A stretch of 64,000 bases of DNA from contig NZ_WTYZ01000001.1 in the NCBI RefSeq assembly GCF_009827455.1, positions 62,001-126,000 of the forward strand, in the 5' to 3' direction. The position numbers and the translations under genes are program-made. Each line of letters starts with the position of its first letter. The first letter of the stretch is position 1. Under the pieces are notes generated by a model that saw only the letters and a program-made list of their open reading frames with translations, ran no database searches and was not told the origin of the DNA. The DNA comes from Pontixanthobacter aestiaquae (GTDB taxonomy: Bacteria; Pseudomonadota; Alphaproteobacteria; Sphingomonadales; Sphingomonadaceae). Below are positions 8,315 to 17,831 of the stretch, one piece after another.

Positions 8315-11300
8315 TCAGAAGCGCCAGCCCAGAACCGCTGATGCGTTCACGGCTTCAACATCACCGCCAAACAGGGCATCCACTTGCGCGCCTAATGACA
8401 GCCCTGAACCCAGAACGATCCCGGCAGATGCTGATGTCAGCACACCCGAACCGTCCGACACCGGAGCCAGCACGGTGAACGGCGCGTTCGCACCATCAGC
8501 AAATGCTAGCCGCGCACCAACGGTGTTCGACGCACCTTCGACATATTGCGCGGAAAGATCGAATACCGCTTTGTTGCTCTGGAAGTTGACGAACGCGCCA
8601 GCGCCGAACCGGGACCGTCCGTCCGAGGCATCGGCAGAGGTCAGCGCGACACTGCCTGCACCCGTTTCGCTATCGAGCGACAAATCGCTGTCGACATGGA
8701 TAAGCGACACGACCGGTCCGATCGCCCAATTCTCGCCTGCGCCAAATCCGTACCGCGCTTCGCCGGCAAACGAGAAGCTATCCACATCTGCATTGCCGAC
8801 AGCCGTTCGGCTGAATGCATTAACGGACAGGGTGCGGGTCACGCTGGCATCGGTTTCGGCAAAGTCGGCTGCCGCAGTAGCGGTCACCCCTTTCCCGCCG
8901 CTGCCGTAGCGGACATGGCCAGCGAGATACCAAGTGTCGTAATCTGCTGTGCTCAAGCGGTCCGGTACATCCAGATTGCCATCGCGCCAACCCGTCGAGA
9001 CGCCCGCCGCCCACGCATTGTCTTCGCCGACATAATCGATCCCGAAATCGAAGCCGAAATCGTTCTGGTTTACTGCGGCGCCATTGCCGTCACCATCGGT
9101 CGAACTGTCCGAAACGGCCAGCCCGCCCCAGATGCCCCAGCCGCTATTTGCAGCACTGCGCGCGCGCGCCAAAGTCTCGCGCGAACGGCGCAGGCCGTCA
9201 TGACCCGCCTGCGACAAAAGTGAGGCGTAGATTTCGCCCGATGCCGTGTCGAAAGCGGTTAGTGCTTGCGGTGTGCTCGCAAAAATCAGCTGTTCGATCA
9301 CATCATCAAGATCGCCGATCGCATTCGGTTCAAGCGTATCGAAACTTGCGCCGACCGCGCGCTGGTTTGGCGTCAGACCGAGCGATGCGAATGGCACCAC
9401 CGGGCCTTGTCGCCCGGCATTGAGGATCGCGCGGTTCGCCTCGTAAGTTACCGACAGGTCGAGGAAGGGCAGGTCGGCATCAATGGTGCTGAACTCGCCT
9501 GTCAACGTACCTGCCGCATCGAGGATCAGGAACTGCGCCGAACGGTCGAAATCGCCCTCTGCCGTGAGCGAGGAGATTGCGAGCGTCGCGTCGCCAATTG
9601 TAATATCGCCATCAACGGTCACGCGGTCCGACACGAAGAAGCCTGCCGCTCCTGTATCAGCTGTCATCCCGTCAATATCGATCAGGAAGCGCGAACCATC
9701 ACCGAAGATCAGATCGCTGCCAATAGCCGTGGTTTGGAATGGTCCGCCCCCTCCGGGCGAAATATCGCCCTCGAAGGTGATAGCATTGCCCACGCCAAGC
9801 AGAATGCTGTCGAGCGAATTGAACAGCCCGCCCGCGCGGATGAAGATCGCATTTGCGCCGCCGCCCATATCCACATTGCCGGTGAAAATGCCTTCGCTGT
9901 CGAGCAGATCGTCGCCGTCGCCGAAGATCACATCGCCGTCGATCGTGCCGAGATTGAGGATGGTCTGCCCATCGTCCACGCTTGCGAAGTTGAGCGCAAA
10001 GCCGTCAGCCGAAGTGATGCTGCCTGTTTCGGAGATTTGGAAGTCGTTGATGAGACTGTCGGAAACGATGCCGTGGGACCCAGCGCCCGAAACGTCGATC
10101 GCGCCGTCAACTGTGACCTGAGCGAAGCGGTTCGACCCCGGATCGTTGAAATTGGTATCTGAATCCGCATCGCCCCAGCCGCTGCCAATCACCACACCAT
10201 GCGCGCCATCGCCTGTGGTGGTGACGGTCCGGGTGAGGAGCGTGAGAGTGATAGAGGCATTGTCCGCTACATCGAAAGCGGGCAGATCGCCAATCTGCAT
10301 ACCATGCGATCCGTCACCCTCGGTGGCAATCGAAAGCGGAGCCATCGTTAGGCTGAGCTGAGGTCGAGCGTCGTTTCCGGCGCTGTCGATGAAGGCGCCC
10401 TCAACTCCGCCAAACAGGATACCGATGGCATTGTCCCCCCGCGTCTGGATTGTGCTGTTGCCGGCCACGATATCGACGATACCGTCCTCGAGATCGCCGG
10501 TAATGGTGGCATATTCCACCCCATGCGAGCGCGCGCCAGAGGTCGCAATCACATTGTCTCCGATGAAGATCGTCGCATCGGTTACGAACTGATCGCCAAA
10601 ATCATCCGGGGTGAGACCATCGACTAGCGAACCGATATAGATGCCCCGGCTATCATCGCCCGACGTTTCAACCGTTGAGAGATCGATGGAGATCGTGTGC
10701 GAGGCCTCCCGGCCAATCGCAGCCTGAGTACCGATGCTGATCGCATCGCTATTCGCTCCCGCGGTCGTGATCTGGTTGTCGCTCATTGAGATAACGGTAG
10801 TCGACTGATCTCCCGCCAGCGTCGCCACATCGATCCCGAGGCTGTTGTCACCCAGCGTACCGATCGTGCTGCCATTGATATCTAAGGCGGAAAGCGATGA
10901 TGCCGCCGGACCGATATCGCTGAAAACGCTGCCTTCGTTAAAGGTGACCGCCGCGCTGTTTGCGCCCTCGGTGCTGAAATCACTCGAAGAGATCAGCAGC
11001 GAAGTTACGTTTCCGCCACCCAGCGCTTCGGCGAAATAGGCACGGCTGTTGTCGCCGCTTGTTGCAAAGCTGCTATTCAGCAAGTTTACAGTTCTGACGC
11101 TTCCGGCGAGCAAGGACCCCGCGAAGAACGCATCGCTATCCGCGCCGCTGGTTGTGATATCGACGGCGTCCAGGGTGAATGACCCGACACTAAATCCGCC
11201 TCCGTCCGGACTGTTTGCAATCCGTTCGAAGACAAATCCGTCAGAATTCTCCCCAGCGGTTGAAATACTGCTTTCGCCGAAAAAGAAGGTATGTGCAGAT

Positions 11301-14300
11301 CCGCCAGCAGCTTCATCTCCCTCAATGATGATACCGCCGGAATTGCTGCCAATGCTGCTGAGCGTGCCCCCGATCATCACCATGCTGCCGACATTCGAGA
11401 CTTCGCGGCCAGTTACGCGCAAAAGCGCGCTGTCATCACCTTCGCTGATCAAGTCAGAATCGGCGACGATGAAGGTAAAATCGGATGCACTGCCCGTATT
11501 CAACCGCAGGACGTCGCTGCCGTCGCCGGAGGTGCTGACAGCCGTGTCGAGCAGTTCTAGGCTCGCCGAGCTGGTGCTGCCCATATTGAGCAGGATCGCT
11601 GCTGCATCCGCGCCTGTGGTCGAAACCTCGCTGCGGCTGATCGCAGCGGTGAAGGTTCCGCGGTCGGGTGCATCGAAGCTGATCGCACGCGAACCGTCGC
11701 CGGTGGTCGAAACCACGCTCGGCGCGGCCAGATCGCTCGCGGTCAGGAACAGCACGCCGATGCTGTCCGAAACCCCGCCGCCCAGCGCCAGCGCATCGCT
11801 ATTCCCGCCGCTGGTCGTCGCGGTGACATCGGTTAGCTGCGCCAGCACGAAAGTACCTTCGCCCGCCGCCCGTTCGCTCACGTTGAGCAGGGGCGCGTTG
11901 TCACCCATACTCGAAAGCGTGGTATCGCTGGCGAGCAACGCGAGCGCCTCAACCGCAGAGATCACCGCAGCATCGTCCTCGCCAGTCCGAATGATCGCGC
12001 CGTTCGATCCACCCACAGCCAGCGAGCCATCGGCGCTGATCGCTCCTGCGCCCATCATGGACTCCACGGTCGCGTTATCAACTTCCACCAGTGTATCAGC
12101 ACCGGCCAGATCGACCGGATCGAAGGTCAGGGGATCGCTGCCCGATGCCCCGCCGCCCACCGCCGAAGGTGTCTGCATGCCGTCGCTATTGATATAGGTG
12201 GTGATCAGGTTCATCGCCCGATCCGCCTGCCGCGCCTTGGCGACCGTCGCCTGCGCGGTGATTTCGAGGGCCAGCGGGCTATCCGCATCCAGCCCCATCA
12301 GGTTAATCGCAAAGGCATCGCCCGTGCCACCTGAGACGGTCGCTTCGTTGTTGACCAGAATAGCTGTGCGGTCCTGATTGGTGATGCGGATCGCGTCGGA
12401 GTTTGCACCCGCGGCGGTGATATCCTCGCTGGCCCCGATGAGGACGATTGAGAAGACATCGCCATTGGTCGGTCGACCGTTGACCAGATTGGCAGGATCC
12501 CCGACCTGGACATTTTGCGCGCCGATAATTTCGAGGGCATGCGAATCTGCGCCTAACGTGGAAATCTCAACACCGTCGACCTGGATGCCAAAATCGGCAT
12601 TAGTCGCTCCATTCAGATTGGAATTGACGAAGATGCCGCCGCTGCGGTCGCCCGAGGTCGAGACGGTCGAGTTGTCGATCGCGATGGAGTGCGAAGTTTG
12701 ATCGAGTGGCCCAGCGACCGCCGAGCCAATTATGATCGCACCGCTATCATCGCCGTTCGAAGTGAAGTTGCTGTCACCTATTGTGAGCACGCCCGCCGAA
12801 TCGTCCTGCACAAATCTTTCGATCTCGAACACGGTGCCCGTATCGCCCCGAGTCGACAGGACTGCGTTCAACAGGTTGACATTTATTGCGGAGTTCGGCC
12901 CTGCAATTCCGCCGATCAGCAGCGCATGGCCGTTGCCGTTATCCGATCCCGCGGCGGCTGTGTTGCTCATGTTGAAGGTGAGGGCGCTGCCTTGCCCGAT
13001 GGCGGCGATGTTGATTGCGTCGGAAGACGGCCCGGGCGCAGCGATAACCGAGTTGGCGATGGTGAATTCCGCAGCCGAGTTCTCACCTAGCTGTTCGACC
13101 AGCACGCCATGGCTTTCAGTGCCGGCGGTCGTAAGGACCACGGTGTCCAATACCAGAAAAAGGTTGGAATTATCGGCCAGCGGTTCGATGACTATCCCGT
13201 TGGAATCGTCGCCGACTGAACCCAGAATCGTCTGATCGAAGGTCGCGCTGATTTGGGTTGGGCCACCCGCGCCGCCGAGCCGGACGATATCGGATTGATC
13301 GCTCAATGTGAGGAGCGCGCCAGCATTGTCGAACAGGTCGACCTCATCTGCTACCGCGAATATCGCCGTGCCCGCGCCCATAGTAATATCGCCGCTATTG
13401 GTGATCGTCACCGCACTGTCGCCATCGCCCGTGATATTCGCGTCGAGCGTACCCACCGCGACGCCGATGCCGACCGAGAGCGGGTTGGTCGAGGCACTCA
13501 GGTCGATATTGCCGCTATTGGTGATGGTGGCGGTGATGTCGTCCTCGGCCTCGGTCGCAACGCCGATGCCCGTCAGCGCGCCGCCATCGAGCGTGATGTC
13601 CCCGCTATTGGTGATGTCGAGCGTGTAATCGCCATCCGATGCCCCGGCGAGGGTCGAGACCAGAATGCCCGACAGGAAATCGCCTTGGCCCGTGATCGTG
13701 CCCTCGTTGCGTATATCCATTTCGCCTTGCTGCGCTTCCTGAAGCGCGAATATCCCGTAGCCTTCGCCCGCGCCCGAAGTGATGTCGATACGGCTGTTGG
13801 TCAGGACAAACAGATCGACCCTCGGTCCTCGCCCCTGTGCCAGGATGCCATAACTGCCCACGCCGTTCGTGGAGATGATGGTCTCGTCAGCAACTGTCGT
13901 GCCGTTGTTGATGGATAGCCGCGCAGGATTGGCCGCGTCGATGGATTCCACGAAACCGACGATGCCATGGGTTTGAGGGCCGGTCGCCAGCAGATCTCCC
14001 GAGTTGAAAATGACCGATCCGCCGACCGAATTGAAAGCGTTGCCGACCAGCGCCCCGGCGATCCCGTTGAAATCGGTATCGAACGATGCGGCGCCGGTTT
14101 CGACAGTCACGGTGGCCTCAAAATTTTGTATTCTGAAGCCGAAGCCGTCGGAAATCGCGAGTATGCCTGCCGTCACCGTGCTGCGTTCGCCGGTCCCATC
14201 CGAACGAACCGAGATGTTGCCGCCACCGGCCGGGAAACCGAAAACCTCTCCGTTCGCAACCGATGCGAAAGAGCCCCGCGCCTGGATTGCAATCGCGCTG

Positions 14301-14869
14301 TCTCCACTGGTGAAGGCGTCGATATCGCCCGCATTAGTCACAAAGGCTTCGCCCCCGCCTTGCGCGATCGCCTCGATCCCGAATGCGACGGAGCCATTGC
14401 CGTCGGCGGTGATGTCGGCGCCGGTCTCCAGTTGAAGATTGAATCCGTTCTGCGCGACCGAGATAATGCCCTGCGCCGCGCCGGGAATGCCCGGATCGTC
14501 GAACACATCGATGATCACGCCGTCCTCAATCAGGATATCGAGATCGCCATTGTCCTTGACCAGACCGATGCCGAAATAGCCCGGAGGCGCAATCGGCGCG
14601 TCGGGGTTACGGACCACGATGCGGTCGAAATCGGGGGTTGCTGGAGATGCAGTGATGCCGTCTTCCAGATCGCCCTCGCACACCGCGACCTGTTGGCCGT
14701 CGATCGTCACGATCGGACATTCGGGATCGACGCCCGGCACAACCTGCTGCGCCTCAGCCGCGCTCGATCCGAAAACCAGCGCGGTTCCCAACGCCGCTGC
14801 CGCCGAGCCAAGTTTCAGCGTATTGCGATAGGTCCCCGTCAGGTTGATCCATTGAGCACGATCCAGCAT
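8315..14869 (-). CDS. Giant autotransporter (type Va), 2184 residues
   Basis: Outer-membrane autotransporter. The signal region reads GSAAAALGTALVFGSSAAEAQ, with probable cleavage after AEA near residue 40. A passenger of about 1850 residues follows, built from degenerate repeats around the motif T-x-G-(D/A)-x-S-(D/G)-(A/G)-I, spaced roughly 35-45 residues and alternating with short hydrophobic strands, as expected of a beta-solenoid. The C-terminal barrel begins near residue 1906 (GWGIWGGLAV) and ends in the terminal Phe of GWRF. Cys is almost absent apart from two near the mature N-terminus. A GAGG lies before the ATG. It is the first gene of a same-strand run with a small protein, a sigma factor and a kinase. 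Adhesion, biofilm or surface coating are the usual roles; no enzyme motif was seen. Confidence 0.9.
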   Translation of the reverse strand: MLDRAQWINLTGTYRNTLKLGSAAAALGTALVFGSSAAEAQQVVPGVDPECPIVTIDGQQVAVCEGDLEDGITASPATPDFDRIVVRNPDAPIAPPGYFGIGLVKDNGDLDILIEDGVIIDVFDDPGIPGAAQGIISVAQNGFNLQLETGADITADGNGSVAFGIEAIAQGGGEAFVTNAGDIDAFTSGDSAIAIQARGSFASVANGEVFGFPAGGGNISVRSDGTGERSTVTAGILAISDGFGFRIQNFEATVTVETGAASFDTDFNGIAGALVGNAFNSVGGSVIFNSGDLLATGPQTHGIVGFVESIDAANPARLSINNGTTVADETIISTNGVGSYGILAQGRGPRVDLFVLTNSRIDITSGAGEGYGIFALQEAQQGEMDIRNEGTITGQGDFLSGILVSTLAGASDGDYTLDITNSGDITLDGGALTGIGVATEAEDDITATITNSGNIDLSASTNPLSVGIGVAVGTLDANITGDGDSAVTITNSGDITMGAGTAIFAVADEVDLFDNAGALLTLSDQSDIVRLGGAGGPTQISATFDQTILGSVGDDSNGIVIEPLADNSNLFLVLDTVVLTTAGTESHGVLVEQLGENSAAEFTIANSVIAAPGPSSDAINIAAIGQGSALTFNMSNTAAAGSDNGNGHALLIGGIAGPNSAINVNLLNAVLSTRGDTGTVFEIERFVQDDSAGVLTIGDSNFTSNGDDSGAIIIGSAVAGPLDQTSHSIAIDNSTVSTSGDRSGGIFVNSNLNGATNADFGIQVDGVEISTLGADSHALEIIGAQNVQVGDPANLVNGRPTNGDVFSIVLIGASEDITAAGANSDAIRITNQDRTAILVNNEATVSGGTGDAFAINLMGLDADSPLALEITAQATVAKARQADRAMNLITTYINSDGMQTPSAVGGGASGSDPLTFDPVDLAGADTLVEVDNATVESMMGAGAISADGSLAVGGSNGAIIRTGEDDAAVISAVEALALLASDTTLSSMGDNAPLLNVSERAAGEGTFVLAQLTDVTATTSGGNSDALALGGGVSDSIGVLFLTASDLAAPSVVSTTGDGSRAISFDAPDRGTFTAAISRSEVSTTGADAAAILLNMGSTSSASLELLDTAVSTSGDGSDVLRLNTGSASDFTFIVADSDLISEGDDSALLRVTGREVSNVGSMVMIGGTLSSIGSNSGGIIIEGDEAAGGSAHTFFFGESSISTAGENSDGFVFERIANSPDGGGFSVGSFTLDAVDITTSGADSDAFFAGSLLAGSVRTVNLLNSSFATSGDNSRAYFAEALGGGNVTSLLISSSDFSTEGANSAAVTFNEGSVFSDIGPAASSLSALDINGSTIGTLGDNSLGIDVATLAGDQSTTVISMSDNQITTAGANSDAISIGTQAAIGREASHTISIDLSTVETSGDDSRGIYIGSLVDGLTPDDFGDQFVTDATIFIGDNVIATSGARSHGVEYATITGDLEDGIVDIVAGNSTIQTRGDNAIGILFGGVEGAFIDSAGNDARPQLSLTMAPLSIATEGDGSHGMQIGDLPAFDVADNASITLTLLTRTVTTTGDGAHGVVIGSGWGDADSDTNFNDPGSNRFAQVTVDGAIDVSGAGSHGIVSDSLINDFQISETGSITSADGFALNFASVDDGQTILNLGTIDGDVIFGDGDDLLDSEGIFTGNVDMGGGANAIFIRAGGLFNSLDSILLGVGNAITFEGDISPGGGGPFQTTAIGSDLIFGDGSRFLIDIDGMTADTGAAGFFVSDRVTVDGDITIGDATLAISSLTAEGDFDRSAQFLILDAAGTLTGEFSTIDADLPFLDLSVTYEANRAILNAGRQGPVVPFASLGLTPNQRAVGASFDTLEPNAIGDLDDVIEQLIFASTPQALTAFDTASGEIYASLLSQAGHDGLRRSRETLARARSAANSGWGIWGGLAVSDSSTDGDGNGAAVNQNDFGFDFGIDYVGEDNAWAAGVSTGWRDGNLDVPDRLSTADYDTWYLAGHVRYGSGGKGVTATAAADFAETDASVTRTLSVNAFSRTAVGNADVDSFSFAGEARYGFGAGENWAIGPVVSLIHVDSDLSLDSETGAGSVALTSADASDGRSRFGAGAFVNFQSNKAVFDLSAQYVEGASNTVGARLAFADGANAPFTVLAPVSDGSGVLTSASAGIVLGSGLSLGAQVDALFGGDVEAVNASAVLGWRF

Positions 14870-14944
14870 CCGTCATCCTCCAAATATTGGGCCGCACAAA
14901 GCGGTCCCTCATGTAAAGAGGCGCGAAGAAGTCCAAGAATGGCT

Positions 14945-14975
14945 CAAAAAATTTTGTCAGCGGTTTGAAGACCGC
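14945..14975 (-). terminator. Possible rho-independent terminator after the M16 fragment
   Basis: On the minus strand the stem GCGGT/ACCGC with a six-base loop is followed, after a few bases, by AAAATTTTTT. It lies 11 bp after the stop of the truncated M16 gene and before the autotransporter start. The stem is short, so the call is moderate. Confidence 0.4.
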
Positions 14976-14985
14976 GGGATTTAGT

Positions 14986-15876
14986 TCACTCGCCAGTGTT
15001 TTCGGCAGGGAGGACAATGACGGGGTATGCTGTGTCTGCGACAAACAAATCGCTGGCCAGACTCTGGAGATCGCCGCCCGTAATGCTGCGATAAATCGCT
15101 TCTCGCTGGCGATGACGTGTCAATCCGAAGCTATCGGATTGGGCGTCGTTCAATACATTCATCCAGTATCCGTTGCTTTCCAGTGAGCTGGACAGATCTT
15201 CGATCAATGGCTGCACTGCCCGGTCTATTTCATCCGCAGTCACGCCATCATCGGCTATCTTTTGCCCGACTTCGAGCGTTGCCTGCAGCACTGTTTCTAC
15301 CTGATCCGGGTCGGTAGTCACGTTGGCAAATACGTAGCCATAGCCCGGTGTTTGTGGGTTGGACTGGACGCCTACTCCCGGCGAGTATGTCGAGCCAAGC
15401 TCTTCACGCAGAACATCTGTCAAACGATTGCGCAGAATGCTTCGAAGCACTCTTAAGCGATAGTATGTTGGAGCGTCCGCTGCATTATTCGCTGGCCAGT
15501 ATAGACGGACCACCGCTTGTTCTGCGTTACCGGCATGGGCGAGGTAGACCGGTGCGTCTGGGGCTTTCGGGAACGTAAGCGAACGTTCCGCAGTATAGTC
15601 AGGCTGGCTATCGGCACGCATAGGTAGCGCCCCGAACGTGCGCGCGCCTTCCGCGATAATGGTGTCCTTGCTGACGTCACCCACGACCGTAATTTCGATA
15701 AATCCGGATTCGAATTGTGGCTTCGCCCAAGCTCGAACATCTTCAAGCTGCGGCGACGTGAAAGTTTCCAGATCACCAAAGCCGTAGCGTGTGTCGCCCG
15801 AACGGATGAGACGCGGAACTTCCTTGTTGATTATCCCGCGCGGACTGGAATCATGCGTCGGATACCAAGCGCGCAT
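14986..15876 (-). pseudogene. M16 zinc peptidase, C-terminal fragment
   Basis: An open frame of 296 residues matching the last third of two-domain M16 (pitrilysin/PqqL-like) peptidases. It contains the second inactive-type M16 domain, with VEITVVGD-like EITVVGDVSKDTII, FGALPMR, and the segment RLTDVLREELGSTYSPGVGV. Full-length relatives have about 900 or more residues and carry the HxxEH zinc site in the N-terminal domain, which is missing here. Upstream the frame stays open for about 40 codons to a TGA near 15990 without a good start, and fragments in other frames follow. This looks like a 5'-truncated remnant and would have no protease activity. A possible terminator follows it. Confidence 0.65.
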
Positions 15877-16505
15877 ACACGAACGATCGCTGAAGAAGTC
15901 TACACCGCGTGTTGGGCCGCTTCGGCAAGCTTGAAGGAAGTGGCCTTCTGCGCTGAACGACGCGGAAGGTAGAACAAGAAACGGATGCGGTCACACCGGA
16001 CACGAGGCGCTCGACTGATCAAACGGGTCAAATGATGGTCGCAATGTCTGGGAAAGCCATTTTGTCGACTCCGCGCCCCATTGTTCTCAGGAAGGCCAAA
16101 GCTGAAACAAGCCAGTCGGTCTGGAGGCAAACAGATATGCCCGCCTGCCGCAGGTCGATCTCATCAAATACATGCTACCTAACAATATTTTTGTGCATGG
16201 ACTACAGGAGGCTCCAAGTTCCAAAGACCACTTTGCGTCCTAAAGCCCGTCATACTCTTGCAAGTAACAACCAAGATCAGACATTCAGCGCACTGCGAGG
16301 GCCTTGGCTCGCACACAGCGCCGAGGAGCCGTGGATATCTCATCGGCAGCTCGTGCATGACGCTGAGGTAAAAAGTTTGTCTTACGGCTATATCCATAAC
16401 ACATTTATCTGAGGGCGGCGTTTGTACGAACGAAGGGTCGGGAGGGCCAAAAAACCTACTCCCAATTTGATCCAAATTTGTGGAGCCGTGATTTGCCTAG
16501 ATGCA
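15877..16505. other. Gene-free stretch between M16 fragment and DUF4915 gene
   Basis: No convincing gene in about 630 bp. Close to the M16 fragment (to about 16100) the minus strand contains broken coding-like stretches in two frames, probably the decayed 5' part of that gene. The rest (16100-16500) shows no recognisable coding, RNA or repeat signal. Confidence 0.4.
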
Positions 16506-17639
16506 TCAGGCCGAGTGTTCGATGGTTATGAAGCTTTGAATCTCCTTCGATTGTGGACCAAGCGTGATCGGGTTTTTAACGCCCGGCAGAACGGTTACGT
16601 CGAACAATTCACCGAGTGCTCCATCAAGCCGTAGCCATTGCACGACGTCACCAGTAGCGAGCGAAATGACCTGAATGCCACACCAGGCGTCGGCATCTTT
16701 TTGTTGAAGCCGGTCGTCGAGCGCCAGTCCTTCGAAGCGGCCATAGCGCGGCTTAGAAAGCCCAACGAACGCGTAGCCTCCGTGAAAGGACAAACCGCGC
16801 AGGAAACCTGGACAAAAAACAAACGGAACGAATTCGCTGTTCTCCGTGTCGACCCATCCCAGCTCTCCGGTTCCCGAATTGAGCACCCACAGCTTCCCAT
16901 CATGCCAGCGCGGGGAGTGCGGCATGGAAAGGCCCTCGATCACAATCTCGTCAGTTTCTACATCGATAATAAGCCCGCCGTTGTCCCGGCGGTCTCGCCA
17001 ACCATCGACCACGTCAGATTTGCACACTGCAGTGACATATTTGGGGACCCCATCGACCATCGCCAGACCATTTAAATGGCATCTGTCCTCTGGTGCGAGC
17101 TTTGTAATAAAAGGCGGCTTCCAGACTGGTTTGAAACTGTGTTTGAGACTGGGTTCGCACAAGCATGAATAGCGCGTGTTGACGAACACGACGGTGCCAT
17201 TCTTGCGAATACCAACCTCGTGAAAATCAATCGCACCGAGCGTCTGCATATTACGCGGCACGTAAACCTTGTCGTGTTTTTCGTTTGCCAGCTGATCGGG
17301 CGCCAGAACATTTTCGAGGCGCACCAACTGCGTCAGTGTGCCCAGATAAATTCGTCGATGGTCGCCTGCCACGCCCATTGCCTGTGGGTATACCGCCTCG
17401 TGCAGCGCCAGCTTTCCGTTCGCCTGATGGCCAACCAGATATAGGCGCCCGCTCTGATAGGAGGTGAACGCGAGAGAGATGTTTTGCGCCGCAAGAAAAG
17501 GGGCAAGCCCGCCCGAAAAATTGATGTCGATCTTGCTCTCTGGCGCTTTTGTTTCGGTGGATTTTTCCGATTCGGCCTGAGGTTCCGGTTCTTTCTGTGC
17601 GGTTTCGACGATCGTCGCCTTGCTGTCCTGCAATTCCAT
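16506..17639 (-). CDS. DUF4915/TIGR03032 family protein
   Basis: Protein of 377 residues. The first 45 residues are a charged, Glu/Lys-rich low-complexity leader. The rest is a beta-propeller-like domain with AVYPQAMGVAGDHRRIYLG, NTRYSCL, HLNGLAMVDG, LSMPHSPRWHDGKLWVLNSG and CPGFLRGLSFHGGYAFVGLS. These match the TIGR03032 (DUF4915) family, whose members often sit near polysaccharide or sulfotransferase genes and have no proven activity. No signal peptide is seen, so it is probably cytosolic. An AAGGGG lies upstream of the ATG. It is transcribed away from the AraC-type gene across a 190-bp region that must hold both promoters, so that regulator may control it. The family call is good; the function is unknown. 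Confidence 0.8.
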   Translation of the reverse strand: MELQDSKATIVETAQKEPEPQAESEKSTETKAPESKIDINFSGGLAPFLAAQNISLAFTSYQSGRLYLVGHQANGKLALHEAVYPQAMGVAGDHRRIYLGTLTQLVRLENVLAPDQLANEKHDKVYVPRNMQTLGAIDFHEVGIRKNGTVVFVNTRYSCLCEPSLKHSFKPVWKPPFITKLAPEDRCHLNGLAMVDGVPKYVTAVCKSDVVDGWRDRRDNGGLIIDVETDEIVIEGLSMPHSPRWHDGKLWVLNSGTGELGWVDTENSEFVPFVFCPGFLRGLSFHGGYAFVGLSKPRYGRFEGLALDDRLQQKDADAWCGIQVISLATGDVVQWLRLDGALGELFDVTVLPGVKNPITLGPQSKEIQSFITIEHSA

Positions 17640-17831
17640 CGGTGACCCCTTGATGCTCTTGAATATTGGCTATTGCGCGGCGAAGCGGGCAGCGCGCATT
17701 GTTAGCTCCGCCGACCATCCGCCCATGAGATTCGCGGACCCGATTACAAGTTAATCCTAGAATTGGCTATAACATTGAAAAACAGCTATTAAGCTGCCGG
17801 TCTCACAGACGGTCATCGAGAAAGGGGAACA

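Noticed and set aside
11049..12197. 382-residue and other long plus-strand frames over the first autotransporter
   Set aside because: Low-complexity Ser/Pro/Leu products that arise from the repeat codons on the other strand; the minus-strand frame is the real gene.
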